The notes under the pieces were generated by a model. That model made no database searches and was not told where the DNA came from. It was given only the letters and a program-made list of their open reading frames with translations. This document shows positions 9,545-18,926 of a stretch of 64,000 nucleotides of DNA, piece by piece. Origin of the DNA: Haloactinomyces albus (GTDB lineage: Bacteria; Actinomycetota; Actinomycetes; Mycobacteriales; Pseudonocardiaceae); the NCBI RefSeq assembly GCF_031458135.1, contig NZ_JAVDXW010000001.1, positions 3,224,001 to 3,288,000 of the forward strand, given 5' to 3'. How positions within the stretch are numbered: position 1 is the stretch's first letter; every line of letters starts with the position of its first letter. The position numbers and the translations under genes are program-made.

Positions 9545-10027
9545 GTGGGGCGACGACGAGGCTCGGCATCCGTGATGTTGATTCTGCTGGTTCTGGGGAT
9601 GGTCGGGATGGGCGCGGTTGCCGTGTCCTGGTGGCCCCTGCCGAGCGTGCTCGGCGATGGTGGTGCCGCCGCCGAGTTGCGCCCTGCCACGGCGACGGTG
9701 CTCGAATCCGCCTCGTGTGCCGCGTCCACGAAGGGTGACCTGGTCGAAGTGCGCATCGGCGGACAGCGGATGCGGGTTCGATATGACGGGTGCGGTCACC
9801 GACCGGGACAACGGCTGTCGGTACGGGTTCCCGTGGCGGCGAGCGGTGGCGTCGTGGACCGACCTTTCGTGGCTCGGCCCGCCGCCCCGGCGGAGGCAGG
9901 CGGCGCGGAGGTGAGCAGCCTGCGTGAGCGATTGAGCTGGGTACTGCTCACTCTCGCCGGGGTTGCGGGCAGCGGTTACGCGCTTCTGCTGCGCTGGATG
10001 CGAGCGGAGTCCCTCGATCGTTCTTGA
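9545..10027 (+). CDS. Hypothetical membrane protein
   Basis: About 160 residues from GTG 9545 (GGGAG upstream); an earlier in-frame GTG at 9524 would add seven residues. A hydrophobic segment right after the basic start (SVMLILLVLGMVGMGAVAV) and a second near the C terminus (VLLTLAGVAGSGYALLL) flank a soluble domain with two cysteines (SCAAST and DGCGHRPGQ), which could form an extracytoplasmic disulfide. Topology would place the middle domain outside and a short basic tail inside. The domain resembles small actinobacterial DUF3592-like membrane proteins in layout, but I cannot assign it firmly. It is convergent with the zinc metallopeptidase gene. Confidence 0.65.
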   Translation: MGRRRGSASVMLILLVLGMVGMGAVAVSWWPLPSVLGDGGAAAELRPATATVLESASCAASTKGDLVEVRIGGQRMRVRYDGCGHRPGQRLSVRVPVAASGGVVDRPFVARPAAPAEAGGAEVSSLRERLSWVLLTLAGVAGSGYALLLRWMRAESLDRS

Positions 10028-10094
10028 ACGCCCATCCGGGCGAAGTCCGGGGTGTTTTCACGGATGACGCATGCCGCACCTCTCGACAGCCCGA

Positions 10095-11450
10095 TCAGCT
10101 CACGTCGGAGGCGGGTGCGGCCCACGTGTTGCACTGGGCGGTGTTGTTGCGCGAGTATCCCGTTTCCATCCAGCCGCCGTAGTGCTCGGGGGTACCGTGG
10201 TCCCGGGGCTTGCCCGGCCGGTCTCCCCGCTCGTAGTGATTTCTGATCGAGTTCCAGGCGGCCTCCGTGGTGATCGAGTCCGTGCGTTCTGCGCTGGCGA
10301 GATACTGCCCGGAGAAACACTGTGCTTGCAGTTCGGAACGGCGGCTCAGTGCCAGCGCGCGCGGTGTGTCGTAGCCCCCGCTGTCGTAGGCTTTCTGCTG
10401 CCAGGCCCGAGCGATGCCACTGATGTTCTGGATGTGGTGGCCGTACTCGTGGGCGAACACTCCGAGGTAGATGGCGGGTCGGTTGCCCAGTTGGTCCGTT
10501 TGCAGCCCCCTGAACGGCATGTAGATCGTGGTGTTGCTGCTGCAGTAGAACGCTGCGACGTTCTGGCTCCTGCTGACCGACCCGCACGGGCTGCTCCAGC
10601 TACCGCCACTGGGAAAGGCCAGATTGGGCGGGGCGAAGGGCAGGTCCGCTTGCCGCATCACGGGGCGCCACGCTTGGTCGAGGCAGGGCAGCGCCGCCTT
10701 GAAATAGCGTTGTGCGCCTCGGGGTGTGCTTTCCCACGCGGGCAGGTCGCACGGTACGTCGGGGACTGCCATCGCCACGGTGGCTACCGGATTGCTCGCC
10801 GTCTCGTACACCGGTTGTGGTCCACTGGGGACGGCCGTCGTGGTGGTGTACTCGTCATTGGTGGAGTTCCGGTCGCTCGTGCTGCCGTGGTCGTCATTGG
10901 CGAATGTCTCGGTCGTGTCGCTGCCATCGGGTGCTCCGGTGCTGTAGTCACCGGTGCTGTAGGCGTAATCCGAGGCACTGCTCCGGTTGGCGGAGGTGAG
11001 GGCGACCATTCCGGTCGTTCCGAGGACGAGCAGGAAGGCTCCGGTGAGGACGGCAGCGACGATGGCTGCGCTGTTGGAGCGTTTGGGGCCGTTGGAACGC
11101 GCGGGTGGTGGCATTCCGGGGGCGTAACCAGGTCTGCCCGCCTCCCACTGCTTGCCCACAGGCGGTCGCGGCGGGCCCGAGCGGGGCGGGACAGGAGTGG
11201 GCGGCGGCGTCCCCGGTGATGCCGTGGCCTGTGGTGGAGGGAGTGGAGCCCGCCCCTGCTGCGGGATCGTGCCGGGCGGGGGTGGTGGTACCGGCCGGGG
11301 CGGCCGGGACGGCGGCGGTGCGAGTGGACTCCCCGGCTGATCCAGTGGCCGAGCAGCCGGGGGCGGAGCCACCGGACGGGTGGGCGGGTGACCTCCGTGC
11401 GGCTGCTGCTGTGGCGGCCTGGGCGGCTGCGGCGCTCGCGGGCCTGTCAT
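10095..11450 (-). CDS. Membrane-anchored neutral zinc metallopeptidase
   Basis: Protein of 451 residues. The N-terminal 140 or so residues are a proline-rich cytoplasmic region, followed by one membrane segment (AAIVAAVLTGAFLLVLGTTG), a Ser/Thr/Asp-rich linker, and a C-terminal extracytoplasmic catalytic domain of the putative neutral zinc metallopeptidase (YpfJ-like) type. The zinc motif is HEYGHH, followed by RSELQAQCFSGQY supplying the downstream acidic ligand. Cysteines in CDLP, LPCLD, PCGS, FYCSS, QCF and QCNT suggest disulfides outside the cell. The ATG at 11450 is preceded by AAGGGGAA. Longer upstream open frame is antisense to the next gene and is ignored. The Pro-rich tail could be a scaffold in the cytoplasm (inference). 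Confidence 0.85.
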   Translation of the reverse strand: MTGPRAPQPPRPPQQQPHGGHPPTRPVAPPPAARPLDQPGSPLAPPPSRPPRPVPPPPPGTIPQQGRAPLPPPQATASPGTPPPTPVPPRSGPPRPPVGKQWEAGRPGYAPGMPPPARSNGPKRSNSAAIVAAVLTGAFLLVLGTTGMVALTSANRSSASDYAYSTGDYSTGAPDGSDTTETFANDDHGSTSDRNSTNDEYTTTTAVPSGPQPVYETASNPVATVAMAVPDVPCDLPAWESTPRGAQRYFKAALPCLDQAWRPVMRQADLPFAPPNLAFPSGGSWSSPCGSVSRSQNVAAFYCSSNTTIYMPFRGLQTDQLGNRPAIYLGVFAHEYGHHIQNISGIARAWQQKAYDSGGYDTPRALALSRRSELQAQCFSGQYLASAERTDSITTEAAWNSIRNHYERGDRPGKPRDHGTPEHYGGWMETGYSRNNTAQCNTWAAPASDVS

Positions 11451-11513
11451 CCGAGAAATTCCCCTTACCGGTTCCGTCGATTGTGGAACGAACTTTAATC
11501 GCCGTTGGATACC

Positions 11514-13232
11514 GTGTGGTCCGTGTTGAGAAAACGGGACCTGGTTACTGTCACCGCGGCTTTGCTCGTGATGTTTGTGGGAGCTCTGCCCACAGTGGCC
11601 TCGGCGCAGGAGGAACCGGCCGCACAGCGGGAGAAAGTGGTTCTCGACGTCGACCTGAAACTGGAGCGCGATGGCAGGCTCTCGGTGACCGAGGAGGTGA
11701 CGGTCCCCGAAGGCACGACCGTGCATCGCTCCGTGCCGCTGCGCAGGCCCGTCGACGACGGCGTCGAACGGGTCTTCACGGTCGGAAACGCGCATGTGGA
11801 CGGGCATGGGAGTGCTCGCGCCGACGGTGCGACGTTCACCACCACACTGCGTCCGGGAATGTCCACAGTGACGTACTCCGTGGGTGGTGCCGTCGCCGAG
11901 GACGCGGGCAGGCAGGAAGTCCGCTGGTCGGTTGCGAGCGGTTGGGATGTTTCGGTGGCTAAGGTCGAGGTTTCCTTCATCGCACCGCGGCCGGCGCAGT
12001 CGATCGAGTGCCGGGTCGGGCCGGTCGGAAACGGCGATGCGTGCGACCAGTTCCAGATCGCGCATACCCGCGCCGTGCGGGCCACGCATTTCGACCTCGG
12101 AGCCGGACAGCGCATGACCGTGTCCGTCGCGTTGCCGCCGGAAACCGTGGTCTCGAATGCTCGGTTCGAGCAGACCTTCAGCATGGCGCGGGCGTTCGCG
12201 CTGACCCCGGCCAGTGGAGCGGGACTGGCCGGTCTCGGGCTGTTGCTGATCGGCGGCTTCGGGCTGCTCTGGTACACGCGGGGACGCGATGCGCGTGTGC
12301 TGTCCGGTGACGTCGGACCGGTCGAGGTGCTGTTGGCCGATGCCGATGGCGGCGTCACGTTCGCCTCTCCGGACGGTGTGCTGCCCGGACAGGTGGGCAC
12401 CGTCATCGACGAGCACGTCGACGTGGTGGACGTGACCGCCACGGTCGTCGACCTCGCCGTGCGCAACTACCTGTGGATCGAGGAACTGCCCGGCGAGATG
12501 CAGGCCAAGGACTGGCGCATTGTCCGGCTCAACCCGCCCGACGACTCCCTGCGACCGTACGAGCGAGTCGTGTACGAGCTGCTGCTCGGCACCGAGCACG
12601 GTCCGCAGGCGCTCCGGCAGGTGCTGCTGTCCGACCTGAGGTCCGGCGAGGTACCGGACCTCGGCAGGGTGCGTGATGAGTTGTACACCGATGTGGTCGA
12701 CAAGAACTGGTTCTCGCGGCGGCCGGACGCGGAACGCAACCTGTTCTGGTGGGCCGGAGTCGGCCTCGCGGTGGCCGGTGTGGCACTCACGGTCGTGCTG
12801 GCGCTGACGACCGCCCTGGCACTGCTGGGTATCGGTGTCGTGCTCGGCGGGATCGCCCTGACCGCCGGTGCTCGTCTGATGCCCGCCCGCGCCAAGCGGG
12901 GGAGCGCGCTGGTGGCGCAGATGCGCGGGCTCGGCGATTACCTGCGGAACGTATCGGTGGATTCGGTCCCGGAGTCGGATCGGGAGATGGTGTTCTCGCG
13001 CTCGCTGCCCTACGCGGTGGTGCTGGGCGAGACCGAGCGCTGGCTGTCCGAGTTCGCCGAGCTCGATCCGGGTGCGGACGGTACTCCGGGGCTGTACTGG
13101 TACGGCGAGCTCGTCGAGCAGGCCGGGCACATCGTGCCGGACCTGCGTCGTTTCCGCACGCACTTCCCGATGCTGGTGTCCGCGATGGATGAAGTGCTCG
13201 CCCGGGCGAGCCGCCTGCGTACGGTGCAGTAA
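11514..13232 (+). CDS. DUF2207-family membrane protein
   Basis: About 572 residues. A signal peptide (VTVTAALLVMFVGALPTVASA) precedes an extracytoplasmic beta-rich DUF2207 domain of about 210 residues. A membrane span near residue 240 (AGLAGLGLLLIGGFGLLWYT), a cytoplasmic region with ERVVYELLLG, and paired membrane segments (WWAGVGLAVAGVALTVVLAL and ALLGIGVVLGGIALTAGA) follow, then a cytoplasmic tail with LPYAVVLGETERW typical of the family. Function of DUF2207 is unknown. Starts at TTG 11505, GTG 11514 or GTG 11523 are all possible because no strong Shine-Dalgarno is present; 11523 would give the most compact signal peptide. It is divergent from the metallopeptidase, sharing a region of about 63 bp. 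Confidence 0.85.
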   Translation: MWSVLRKRDLVTVTAALLVMFVGALPTVASAQEEPAAQREKVVLDVDLKLERDGRLSVTEEVTVPEGTTVHRSVPLRRPVDDGVERVFTVGNAHVDGHGSARADGATFTTTLRPGMSTVTYSVGGAVAEDAGRQEVRWSVASGWDVSVAKVEVSFIAPRPAQSIECRVGPVGNGDACDQFQIAHTRAVRATHFDLGAGQRMTVSVALPPETVVSNARFEQTFSMARAFALTPASGAGLAGLGLLLIGGFGLLWYTRGRDARVLSGDVGPVEVLLADADGGVTFASPDGVLPGQVGTVIDEHVDVVDVTATVVDLAVRNYLWIEELPGEMQAKDWRIVRLNPPDDSLRPYERVVYELLLGTEHGPQALRQVLLSDLRSGEVPDLGRVRDELYTDVVDKNWFSRRPDAERNLFWWAGVGLAVAGVALTVVLALTTALALLGIGVVLGGIALTAGARLMPARAKRGSALVAQMRGLGDYLRNVSVDSVPESDREMVFSRSLPYAVVLGETERWLSEFAELDPGADGTPGLYWYGELVEQAGHIVPDLRRFRTHFPMLVSAMDEVLARASRLRTVQ

Positions 13233-13560
13233 GAGGCTCCGGCAGTAGGAACTGTCGGGCTCGCGGTGCCCAGGCGGCGCCTCGCGGCGTTGTCGTGGAG
13301 TCAACGTGGCTCCGCCACGCCTCCTTCCTCCGTCTTGCGAGGCATCCACCTGGCCACCGCTCCCTGATCCAACGCCCCGCTGCCGAAGCCTCCAAGACGG
13401 CCTGCGGCTATTCGGTGAGCGGGGACGGTGCTTCGCGCCGGATGCCGCGTGGAGGTCCGTACGCGTTCATGAGCCGCCCGAGCCGGTCGCCACCCGGCGT
13501 GTCCGACACGCGAGTCAGGGCGCTCCGTGCTGCGTGACCGTCCCCACGTACGCTGAAGGC
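13233..13560. other. Intergenic region before the M16 peptidase operon
   Basis: This 328-bp stretch holds no convincing gene. A frame in phase with the peptidase is open through it, but lacks a good start and has shadow-like composition. I see no tRNA and no strong terminator. It presumably holds the promoter for the peptidase pair. Confidence 0.5.
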
Positions 13561-14889
13561 ATGGTCGAACCACAACTGCATCGCGTCACCCTGGCCAATG
13601 GGCTGCGCGTGGTGCTCGCCCCGGACTCCGAACGGGGATCGTCCGCGCAGGGCGGACCTCCGGTGGTCGGGGTCAGCGTGCACTACGACGTCGGTTTCCG
13701 CTCCGAGCCCGAAGGGCGCACCGGCTTCGCGCACCTGTTCGAGCATTTGATGTTCCAGGGCAGCGAGAGTCTGGAGAAGCTCGAGCACTTCCGGCACGTG
13801 CAGGGCTCCGGCGGTATCTTCAACGGTTCGACGCACCAGGACTACACCGACTACTTCCAGGTGCTGCCGTCGAATGCGCTGGAACGCGCCCTGTTCCTCG
13901 AAGCGGACCGGATGCGCGCACCGAAGATCACCGAAGAGAACCTGCGCAATCAGGTGGACGTGGTCAAGGAGGAGATCCGGCTCAACGTCCTCAACCGCCC
14001 CTACGGCGGGTTTCCGTGGATCCTGTTGCCTCCGGTGCTGTACTCGACCTTCGCCAACGCCCACAACGGCTACGGCGACTTCACCGATCTCGAACAGGCC
14101 ACCGTCGATGACTGCGCCGCGTTCTTCGACACCTTCTACGCACCCGGCAATGCCGTACTGACCATCGCCGGGGACATCGACGTCGATCACGCCATCGAGC
14201 TCGTGCAGAAGCACTTCGGCGACGTGCCCGCACGCCCGGTCACGGCGCGGCCGTCGTTCGCCGAGCCGTTCCCCTCCCGGGAGCTGCGGGATCAGCACAC
14301 CGATCCGCATGCGCCGTTGCCCGCCATCGCACTGGGGTACCGCCTGCCGGATCCGGTGAGCGAGCTCGACACCTACCTGGCCAATGTGGTGCTCGCGGCC
14401 GTGCTGTCCGATGGTGACGCCTCGCGCCTGCAGCAGCGGATGGTGTACCAGGACTCCCTGGTCGTCGATGTCCACGCCGGGGCGGGTCTGATGGGCGCAC
14501 CCCTGGATGCGCGTGATCCCGACACCTTCACGGTCACCGCCATTCACACGCCCGAGGTCGGTTCCGACCGCGTGGTGGGTGCCATCGACGAGGAACTCGA
14601 GCGCATCGCCGCCGACGGCCCGAGCGCCGACGAGCTCGCGCGGGTGACCGCGCGCTGGTCCGCGGGCCTGTACCGGGAGCACGACCGGTTGACCTCGCGC
14701 ACTCTCGACCTGGGCAGTGCCGAGCTCATCCACGGGCGTGCCGAGTTGATCTCCGAGCTGCCGGGTCGGGTGCAGGAGATCACCGCGCAGGACGTGGCCG
14801 CGGCCGCGAAGGCGCTGCGCCCCGACGCGCGGGCGGTGCTGGAGATCGAACCCGCAAGCGAGGAGAACTCCGACGGAGGTGCGGTATGA
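13561..14889 (+). CDS. M16-family zinc peptidase, catalytic subunit
   Basis: Protein of 442 residues with the inverted zinc motif HxxEH (H58-L-F-E-H62) and the acidic ligand about 75 residues later (KEEIR, E137 or E138), as in processing peptidase and pitrilysin relatives. The two M16 half-domains are visible: the zinc half up to about residue 220 and the inactive half beginning near PAIALGYRLPDP. There is no signal peptide, so it is predicted to be cytoplasmic. It overlaps the next gene by 4 nt (ATGA), and that gene encodes an M16 homologue without the zinc motif; the two probably form a heterodimer like bacterial two-subunit M16 enzymes. The ATG at 13561 starts right at the conserved domain (LHRVTLANGLRVVLA). 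Confidence 0.92.
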   Translation: MVEPQLHRVTLANGLRVVLAPDSERGSSAQGGPPVVGVSVHYDVGFRSEPEGRTGFAHLFEHLMFQGSESLEKLEHFRHVQGSGGIFNGSTHQDYTDYFQVLPSNALERALFLEADRMRAPKITEENLRNQVDVVKEEIRLNVLNRPYGGFPWILLPPVLYSTFANAHNGYGDFTDLEQATVDDCAAFFDTFYAPGNAVLTIAGDIDVDHAIELVQKHFGDVPARPVTARPSFAEPFPSRELRDQHTDPHAPLPAIALGYRLPDPVSELDTYLANVVLAAVLSDGDASRLQQRMVYQDSLVVDVHAGAGLMGAPLDARDPDTFTVTAIHTPEVGSDRVVGAIDEELERIAADGPSADELARVTARWSAGLYREHDRLTSRTLDLGSAELIHGRAELISELPGRVQEITAQDVAAAAKALRPDARAVLEIEPASEENSDGGAV

Positions 14890-16253
14890 CCCGGGCAACA
14901 CATCGAAGTGCCGAGGAGATCGGCCGCACCGAGTTCGGCCCGCGGCCGTTGCCGTCACTGGCCGAGCCGCGCAGCGGACACGAACCGGCCACTATGGACA
15001 CGGTGTTGGACAACGGGCTGCGGGTGATCGTGGCGCGGCATGGTGCGGTACCGATGGTGGAGCTGCGCATGCGGATTCCGTTCGCCGGCCAGGACCGGAT
15101 GCACCCGGCGCGCGCCGAGGTGCTTGCGGAAACCCTGCTCACCGGCACGCAGCGGCGCAGCCGTGTGCAGATGGACACCGACCTGGCGGCCGTCGGTGGC
15201 GATCTGCACGCCACGGTGGATCCCGAACGGCTCAGCATCGGCGGGGACGCGCTGGCCGACGGGATGAGCACCTTGCTGGACGTGCTGGGTGATGCGCTGA
15301 CCGGTGCGGTTTATGCCGACGACGAACTCGCGGGCGAACGTGACCGGCTGGTCGAGCGCATCGCGGTCGCGCGTTCGCAACCGCGCATGATCGCGCGGGA
15401 GGAATTGCAGAAGCACCGTTACGGTGATCACCCCTTCGCCCGCGAGGTCCCCGAGGCAGGCGACGTCGGCCGGGTCACCGCCGAAGAGGTGCGTGCACTG
15501 CACCGGCAGGCCGTGGTTCCGCGGGGTGCGACTCTGGTCCTGGTCGGTGACATCGACCCCGAACGGGCCGTCGACGAGATCGCACGCAGCCTGTCGGGCT
15601 GGCGTTCGGAAGCCTCGGCGTACGAAATGCCCGCCCTGCCCACGGTGCAGGGTGGTGATGTTCGCCTGGTGCATCGGGACGGGGCCGTGCAGTCGCAGTT
15701 GCGGCTGTCCGCTCAGGGACTGACCCGGACCGACCCGCGCTACCCTGCGCTGCAGATCGCCAACCTCGCCTTCGGCGGCTACTTCTCCTCTCGACTGGTG
15801 GAAAACATCCGCGAGGACAAGGGCTACACGTACGGCGCGCACTCGGCGTTCGAGTTCACTCCCGGTAACGGCAGCATTCTGGTCGACGCGGACACCGCCA
15901 GTGAGGTCACGGCAGCGGCACTGCTGGAAACCCGCTACGAACTCGGCAGGCTCGGTCTGGTCCCGCCGACCGAGTCCGAAGTGGAATCCGCACGGCAGTA
16001 CGCGATCGGCGGTCTGCTCACGTCGACCTCCTCGCAGTCCGGGCTGGCCTCCATGCTCGCCACACTCGCCACCTCCGGCCTGGGGCAGGAGTGGCTGACC
16101 GCGCACCCCGACCGGCTCCGGGCCGTCACCGCCGAGGAAGTCGCCGAGGCGGCGTGGTTCTGGGCACCGACCGCGTTCACCGGCGTGATCGTGGGAGACG
16201 CGGAGAAACTGAGTGGCCCGTTGCGGGCGCTCGGTGGCGTGACAGTGGCGTGA
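14886..16253 (+). CDS. M16-family peptidase, non-catalytic partner subunit
   Basis: Protein of 455 residues, ATG overlapping the upstream TGA. It has the same fold signature (TVLDNGLRVIVARHG near residue 40), but the HxxEH position reads VLAET, so both zinc histidines are missing. The C-terminal half keeps the substrate-binding hallmark around NIREDKGYTYGAHSAFEF, with the Arg/Tyr-type region found in non-catalytic subunits. This combination of one active and one inactive M16 chain encoded back to back is typical of bacterial heterodimeric M16 peptidases. The first 30 residues form a charged extension. Substrate unknown. Confidence 0.92.
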   Translation: MTRATHRSAEEIGRTEFGPRPLPSLAEPRSGHEPATMDTVLDNGLRVIVARHGAVPMVELRMRIPFAGQDRMHPARAEVLAETLLTGTQRRSRVQMDTDLAAVGGDLHATVDPERLSIGGDALADGMSTLLDVLGDALTGAVYADDELAGERDRLVERIAVARSQPRMIAREELQKHRYGDHPFAREVPEAGDVGRVTAEEVRALHRQAVVPRGATLVLVGDIDPERAVDEIARSLSGWRSEASAYEMPALPTVQGGDVRLVHRDGAVQSQLRLSAQGLTRTDPRYPALQIANLAFGGYFSSRLVENIREDKGYTYGAHSAFEFTPGNGSILVDADTASEVTAAALLETRYELGRLGLVPPTESEVESARQYAIGGLLTSTSSQSGLASMLATLATSGLGQEWLTAHPDRLRAVTAEEVAEAAWFWAPTAFTGVIVGDAEKLSGPLRALGGVTVA

Positions 16254-16303
16254 CCCGGCGGGACGGCGGGTTCTCGGACAGGACATCCTCGAGTGGGCAG
16301 ACC

Positions 16304-17257
16304 ATGACTTCGCAGGCACAGGCAGGTTCCGCGGACGGTGCGGCAGCGGCGTTCACGCAATTCCAGTTGGACACCGACCCGCTGCTGTCCCGGGCCACGG
16401 TCGACCGGACCGAGATAGTGCGCGACGCCTCGGAGGGGGACACCACGTGGTGGTCCCACGGCCGGGTCCTGCTGGTGGATGCCCGGGGACGTGCCGAGGT
16501 GACCGGTGATGACCGGCTCGTGTACCACTCGGCGACCGAGTTCGGCGATCGCCCCGTGCCGGGAGCGATCCTGCTCGGTGTCCAGGATCGGGTGGTGTAC
16601 TGGGCGCTGCGTACCGAACGCGATGGGCGGCAGGAAGGCTGGCGGGATCTGCGCACGGCGGGTGGTTTGCTCGGTGACACCGAAGCGGGGCTGCTCACCA
16701 CCGCGGTCGGCCTGCTGGCTTGGCACGATCGTGCGCGCTACTGCGCAGTGTGTGGAGCATCGACCACCCGGATACGGGCCGGGTGGGCACGGCGATGCAC
16801 CGGTTGCGATCACGAGGAGTATCCGCGCACCGATCCGTCGATGATCTGCCTGGTCCACGACGGCACCGACCATGTGTTGCTGGCGCGCCAGACCGGCTGG
16901 CCCGCCGAGCGGTACTCGGTGCTGGCCGGATTCGTCGAGGTCGGAGAATCCCTGGAGGCCTGCGTCCGCCGTGAGGTGTTCGAAGAGGTCGGTGTCGGCG
17001 CGAGCGATGTCCGTTATCTGGGTAGCCAGCCGTGGCCGTTCCCGCGATCGCTGATGGTCGGTTTCGCGGCCATCGCCGACCCTTCGGAGCCCCTGCGCCC
17101 GGCTGCCGGAGAGATCGACGATGCCCGGTGGGTCCGTCGTGATCATGTTCGCGCGGCTCTGGACGCCGACGGTCCGGTGCAGGGCTTGCGGTTACCGCCG
17201 GGGATCTCCATCGCATATCGGATGCTGCGCGGCTGGGCCACCTGGCCAACCGAGTGA
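16304..17257 (+). CDS. nudC: NAD(+) diphosphatase / RNA decapping Nudix hydrolase NudC
   Basis: Protein of 317 residues. It contains a four-cysteine zinc ribbon (CAVCGA then CTGC), the Nudix box GFVEVGESLEACVRREVFEE, and downstream SQPWPFPRSLMVGF, the NudC-specific NAD-recognition motif. NudC hydrolyses NAD(H) to NMN(H) and AMP and removes 5' NAD caps from RNA (family knowledge). The ATG at 16304 is chosen; a GTG at 16250 overlapping the upstream stop (GTGA) would add 18 residues and is a real alternative given the habit of 4-nt overlaps in this region. It follows the M16 pair closely and is convergent with the MetE-like gene. nudC lies near adnAB in M. tuberculosis too. Confidence 0.93.
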   Translation: MTSQAQAGSADGAAAAFTQFQLDTDPLLSRATVDRTEIVRDASEGDTTWWSHGRVLLVDARGRAEVTGDDRLVYHSATEFGDRPVPGAILLGVQDRVVYWALRTERDGRQEGWRDLRTAGGLLGDTEAGLLTTAVGLLAWHDRARYCAVCGASTTRIRAGWARRCTGCDHEEYPRTDPSMICLVHDGTDHVLLARQTGWPAERYSVLAGFVEVGESLEACVRREVFEEVGVGASDVRYLGSQPWPFPRSLMVGFAAIADPSEPLRPAAGEIDDARWVRRDHVRAALDADGPVQGLRLPPGISIAYRMLRGWATWPTE

Positions 17258-17286
17258 GCCCAAGGCGTGTCCGGTTGGCCGCGGTG

Positions 17287-17314
17287 GGGTTGAAGTTGGG
17301 GAAAGCTTCAACCC
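17287..17314. terminator. Hairpin between nudC and the MetE-like gene
   Basis: Nine-bp arms GGGTTGAAG and CTTCAACCC with a 10-nt loop, between convergent genes; its right arm overlaps the end of the MetE-like gene. No clear U-tract, so it is a plausible but unproven bidirectional terminator. Confidence 0.4.
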
Positions 17315-18912
17315 TCTCCCCGGGCACGTCTCAGGGTGTCGCGTACTCGGGTGAGCACGGACAACTTCGCCGCTGCGGCGTCGGCGGTGACGATCGGGTT
17401 GTCGGCGAAAGTGGCGAAGCCGCAGTCGGTGTTGAACAGGACCCGTTCGGTGCCGAACACGTTGATCGCCCGCTGTGCCCGCTGCTCGACTTCTTCGACG
17501 CTCTCGACCCGCGGGTTTTTCTGGTTGATCAGGCCCACCCCGATCCGGCGATCGGCGGGCAGGTCGGCGAGGGTCTCGACCTCTCCGGCCCGGGACGTGC
17601 ACAGTTCCAGCACCGCTGTCCCGACCGGCACGTCACCGAGCAGTCCCAGCAGCGGCCGGTAGTCGCCTGCGAGTGCTTTCGTCTCGTCCCCGGTCCAGTT
17701 GCCCCGGCAGACGTGCAGGGCCAGCCGCTCCGGTGGCAGGTCCGCGACGACCTCCTGCAGCAAGTCCCTGGCGAAGGCCAGTTCCGTGCCGGTTTCCTGC
17801 CGTTCGCCGAGCGCGCCGCACATGAACGTGCGCCCGCCCTGCCCGACGTGGCCGTGCACCACCTCGGTGAGTACCGGCTCGTCGAACTGGACGAGTGAGA
17901 CACCTGCCGCGAGCAGGTGGTGGGCCTCCTCGCGCAGGATGCGCACGATGTCGCGGGCCAGTTCCGCGCGGCCGTCGTAGGCGCGGTCGGAGACGCACTC
18001 CATCCACATGGTGCGGGTCAACAGGTACGGGCCCGGCAGGCTGACCTTGACCGGTGTGTCGGTCAGCGTCCGGACGAACTCCGCCTCGTGCGTGGCCAGT
18101 GAACGTCCCCGGCCCAGTGGGCCGAACACGGCCGGATGGCGCACCTCACCGGCGGGAACGTCGAGGGCATGCAGCTCGCGTTCGAACTGCTGCGGGTCGT
18201 CGACATAGGGCAGCAGGTCGGTGATCGGGATCAGTTGGCAGTTCTCCAGCAGCCCGCCGACGAAGCTGGAGTAGTTGTCCCGCCGCTGTTCCCCGTCGGT
18301 GACCACGTCGACCCCGGCAGTCACCTGGTGTTGGACGGCGAGCCGGACGGCATCGTCGGCGTACTCGGTGAACTCGGTGTCGTCGATCCGGCCCTGGAGA
18401 TGTTCGTGCAGTGCCCGCAGCAACCATTTCGGCCGTGGCCAGCTGCCGACGCCCATGACCGACAGCGGCTCGATCGCCGGTGCGGCGGCGGGTTCGGGCA
18501 GCCGCTCGGGGAGCGTGGGGGACACGACCGGCTGTGTGACGGCCATTCGTGGCTTGTGCCGCTTGCGGCCCTTGCCCGCCTTTCCGTCGCCGGTGGCGGC
18601 CACGGGTACGGGAGTATCGCCGACGGGGACGGCCCTGCTGTTCTCCGCAGGCGGAACGAATTCCCCCTTGCTCACCAGGAAGCTGCGTTGTCCGCCGTCG
18701 TGGTGCAGGCTGACCAGCTCGTTGCCGGTCAACCTGCACCAGGAGGGCAGGTCCTCCTCGACCGACGCGTGCTGCGAGCGGATCTCCAGTAGTTGACCGG
18801 AACGCAGCGGGTCGATGTGCTGCCGGATCAGCAGGAGCAGCCCGTTACCGCAGTCGAGGTCACCGCCGTCGAAGCTGACATCGGGCGGGTAGGGGTGTCG
18901 CGCGTCGGCCAT
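17308..18912 (-). CDS. TusA-like domain fused to a core MetE-type methyltransferase
   Basis: Protein of 534 residues. Residues 10-80 form a TusA/SirA-like sulfur-carrier domain: GGDLDCGNGLLL with Cys21 at the active position, then DLPSWCRLTGNEL. A charged linker (KAGKGRKRHKPR) leads to a MetE C-terminal-type barrel from about residue 148. All four zinc ligands of MetE are present: His400 and Cys402 (ALHVCRGNW), Glu436 (AVLELCTSR) and Cys497 (FNTDCGFAT). The folate-binding N-terminal half of classical MetE is absent, so this is a core MetE, as in folate-independent methionine synthases or epoxyalkane:CoM transferases. It is last in an operon with TusA-like and DsrE-like genes, suggesting thiol or persulfide as substrate (inference). 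Confidence 0.85.
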   Translation of the reverse strand: MADARHPYPPDVSFDGGDLDCGNGLLLLIRQHIDPLRSGQLLEIRSQHASVEEDLPSWCRLTGNELVSLHHDGGQRSFLVSKGEFVPPAENSRAVPVGDTPVPVAATGDGKAGKGRKRHKPRMAVTQPVVSPTLPERLPEPAAAPAIEPLSVMGVGSWPRPKWLLRALHEHLQGRIDDTEFTEYADDAVRLAVQHQVTAGVDVVTDGEQRRDNYSSFVGGLLENCQLIPITDLLPYVDDPQQFERELHALDVPAGEVRHPAVFGPLGRGRSLATHEAEFVRTLTDTPVKVSLPGPYLLTRTMWMECVSDRAYDGRAELARDIVRILREEAHHLLAAGVSLVQFDEPVLTEVVHGHVGQGGRTFMCGALGERQETGTELAFARDLLQEVVADLPPERLALHVCRGNWTGDETKALAGDYRPLLGLLGDVPVGTAVLELCTSRAGEVETLADLPADRRIGVGLINQKNPRVESVEEVEQRAQRAINVFGTERVLFNTDCGFATFADNPIVTADAAAAKLSVLTRVRDTLRRARGEG

Positions 18913-18926
18913 GACGAGTCGGCCGA

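Noticed and set aside
10095-13349. 1084-codon reverse frame extending the zinc metallopeptidase
   Set aside because: The extra 633 codons are antisense to the DUF2207 gene; ATG 11450 with AAGGGGAA is the real start.
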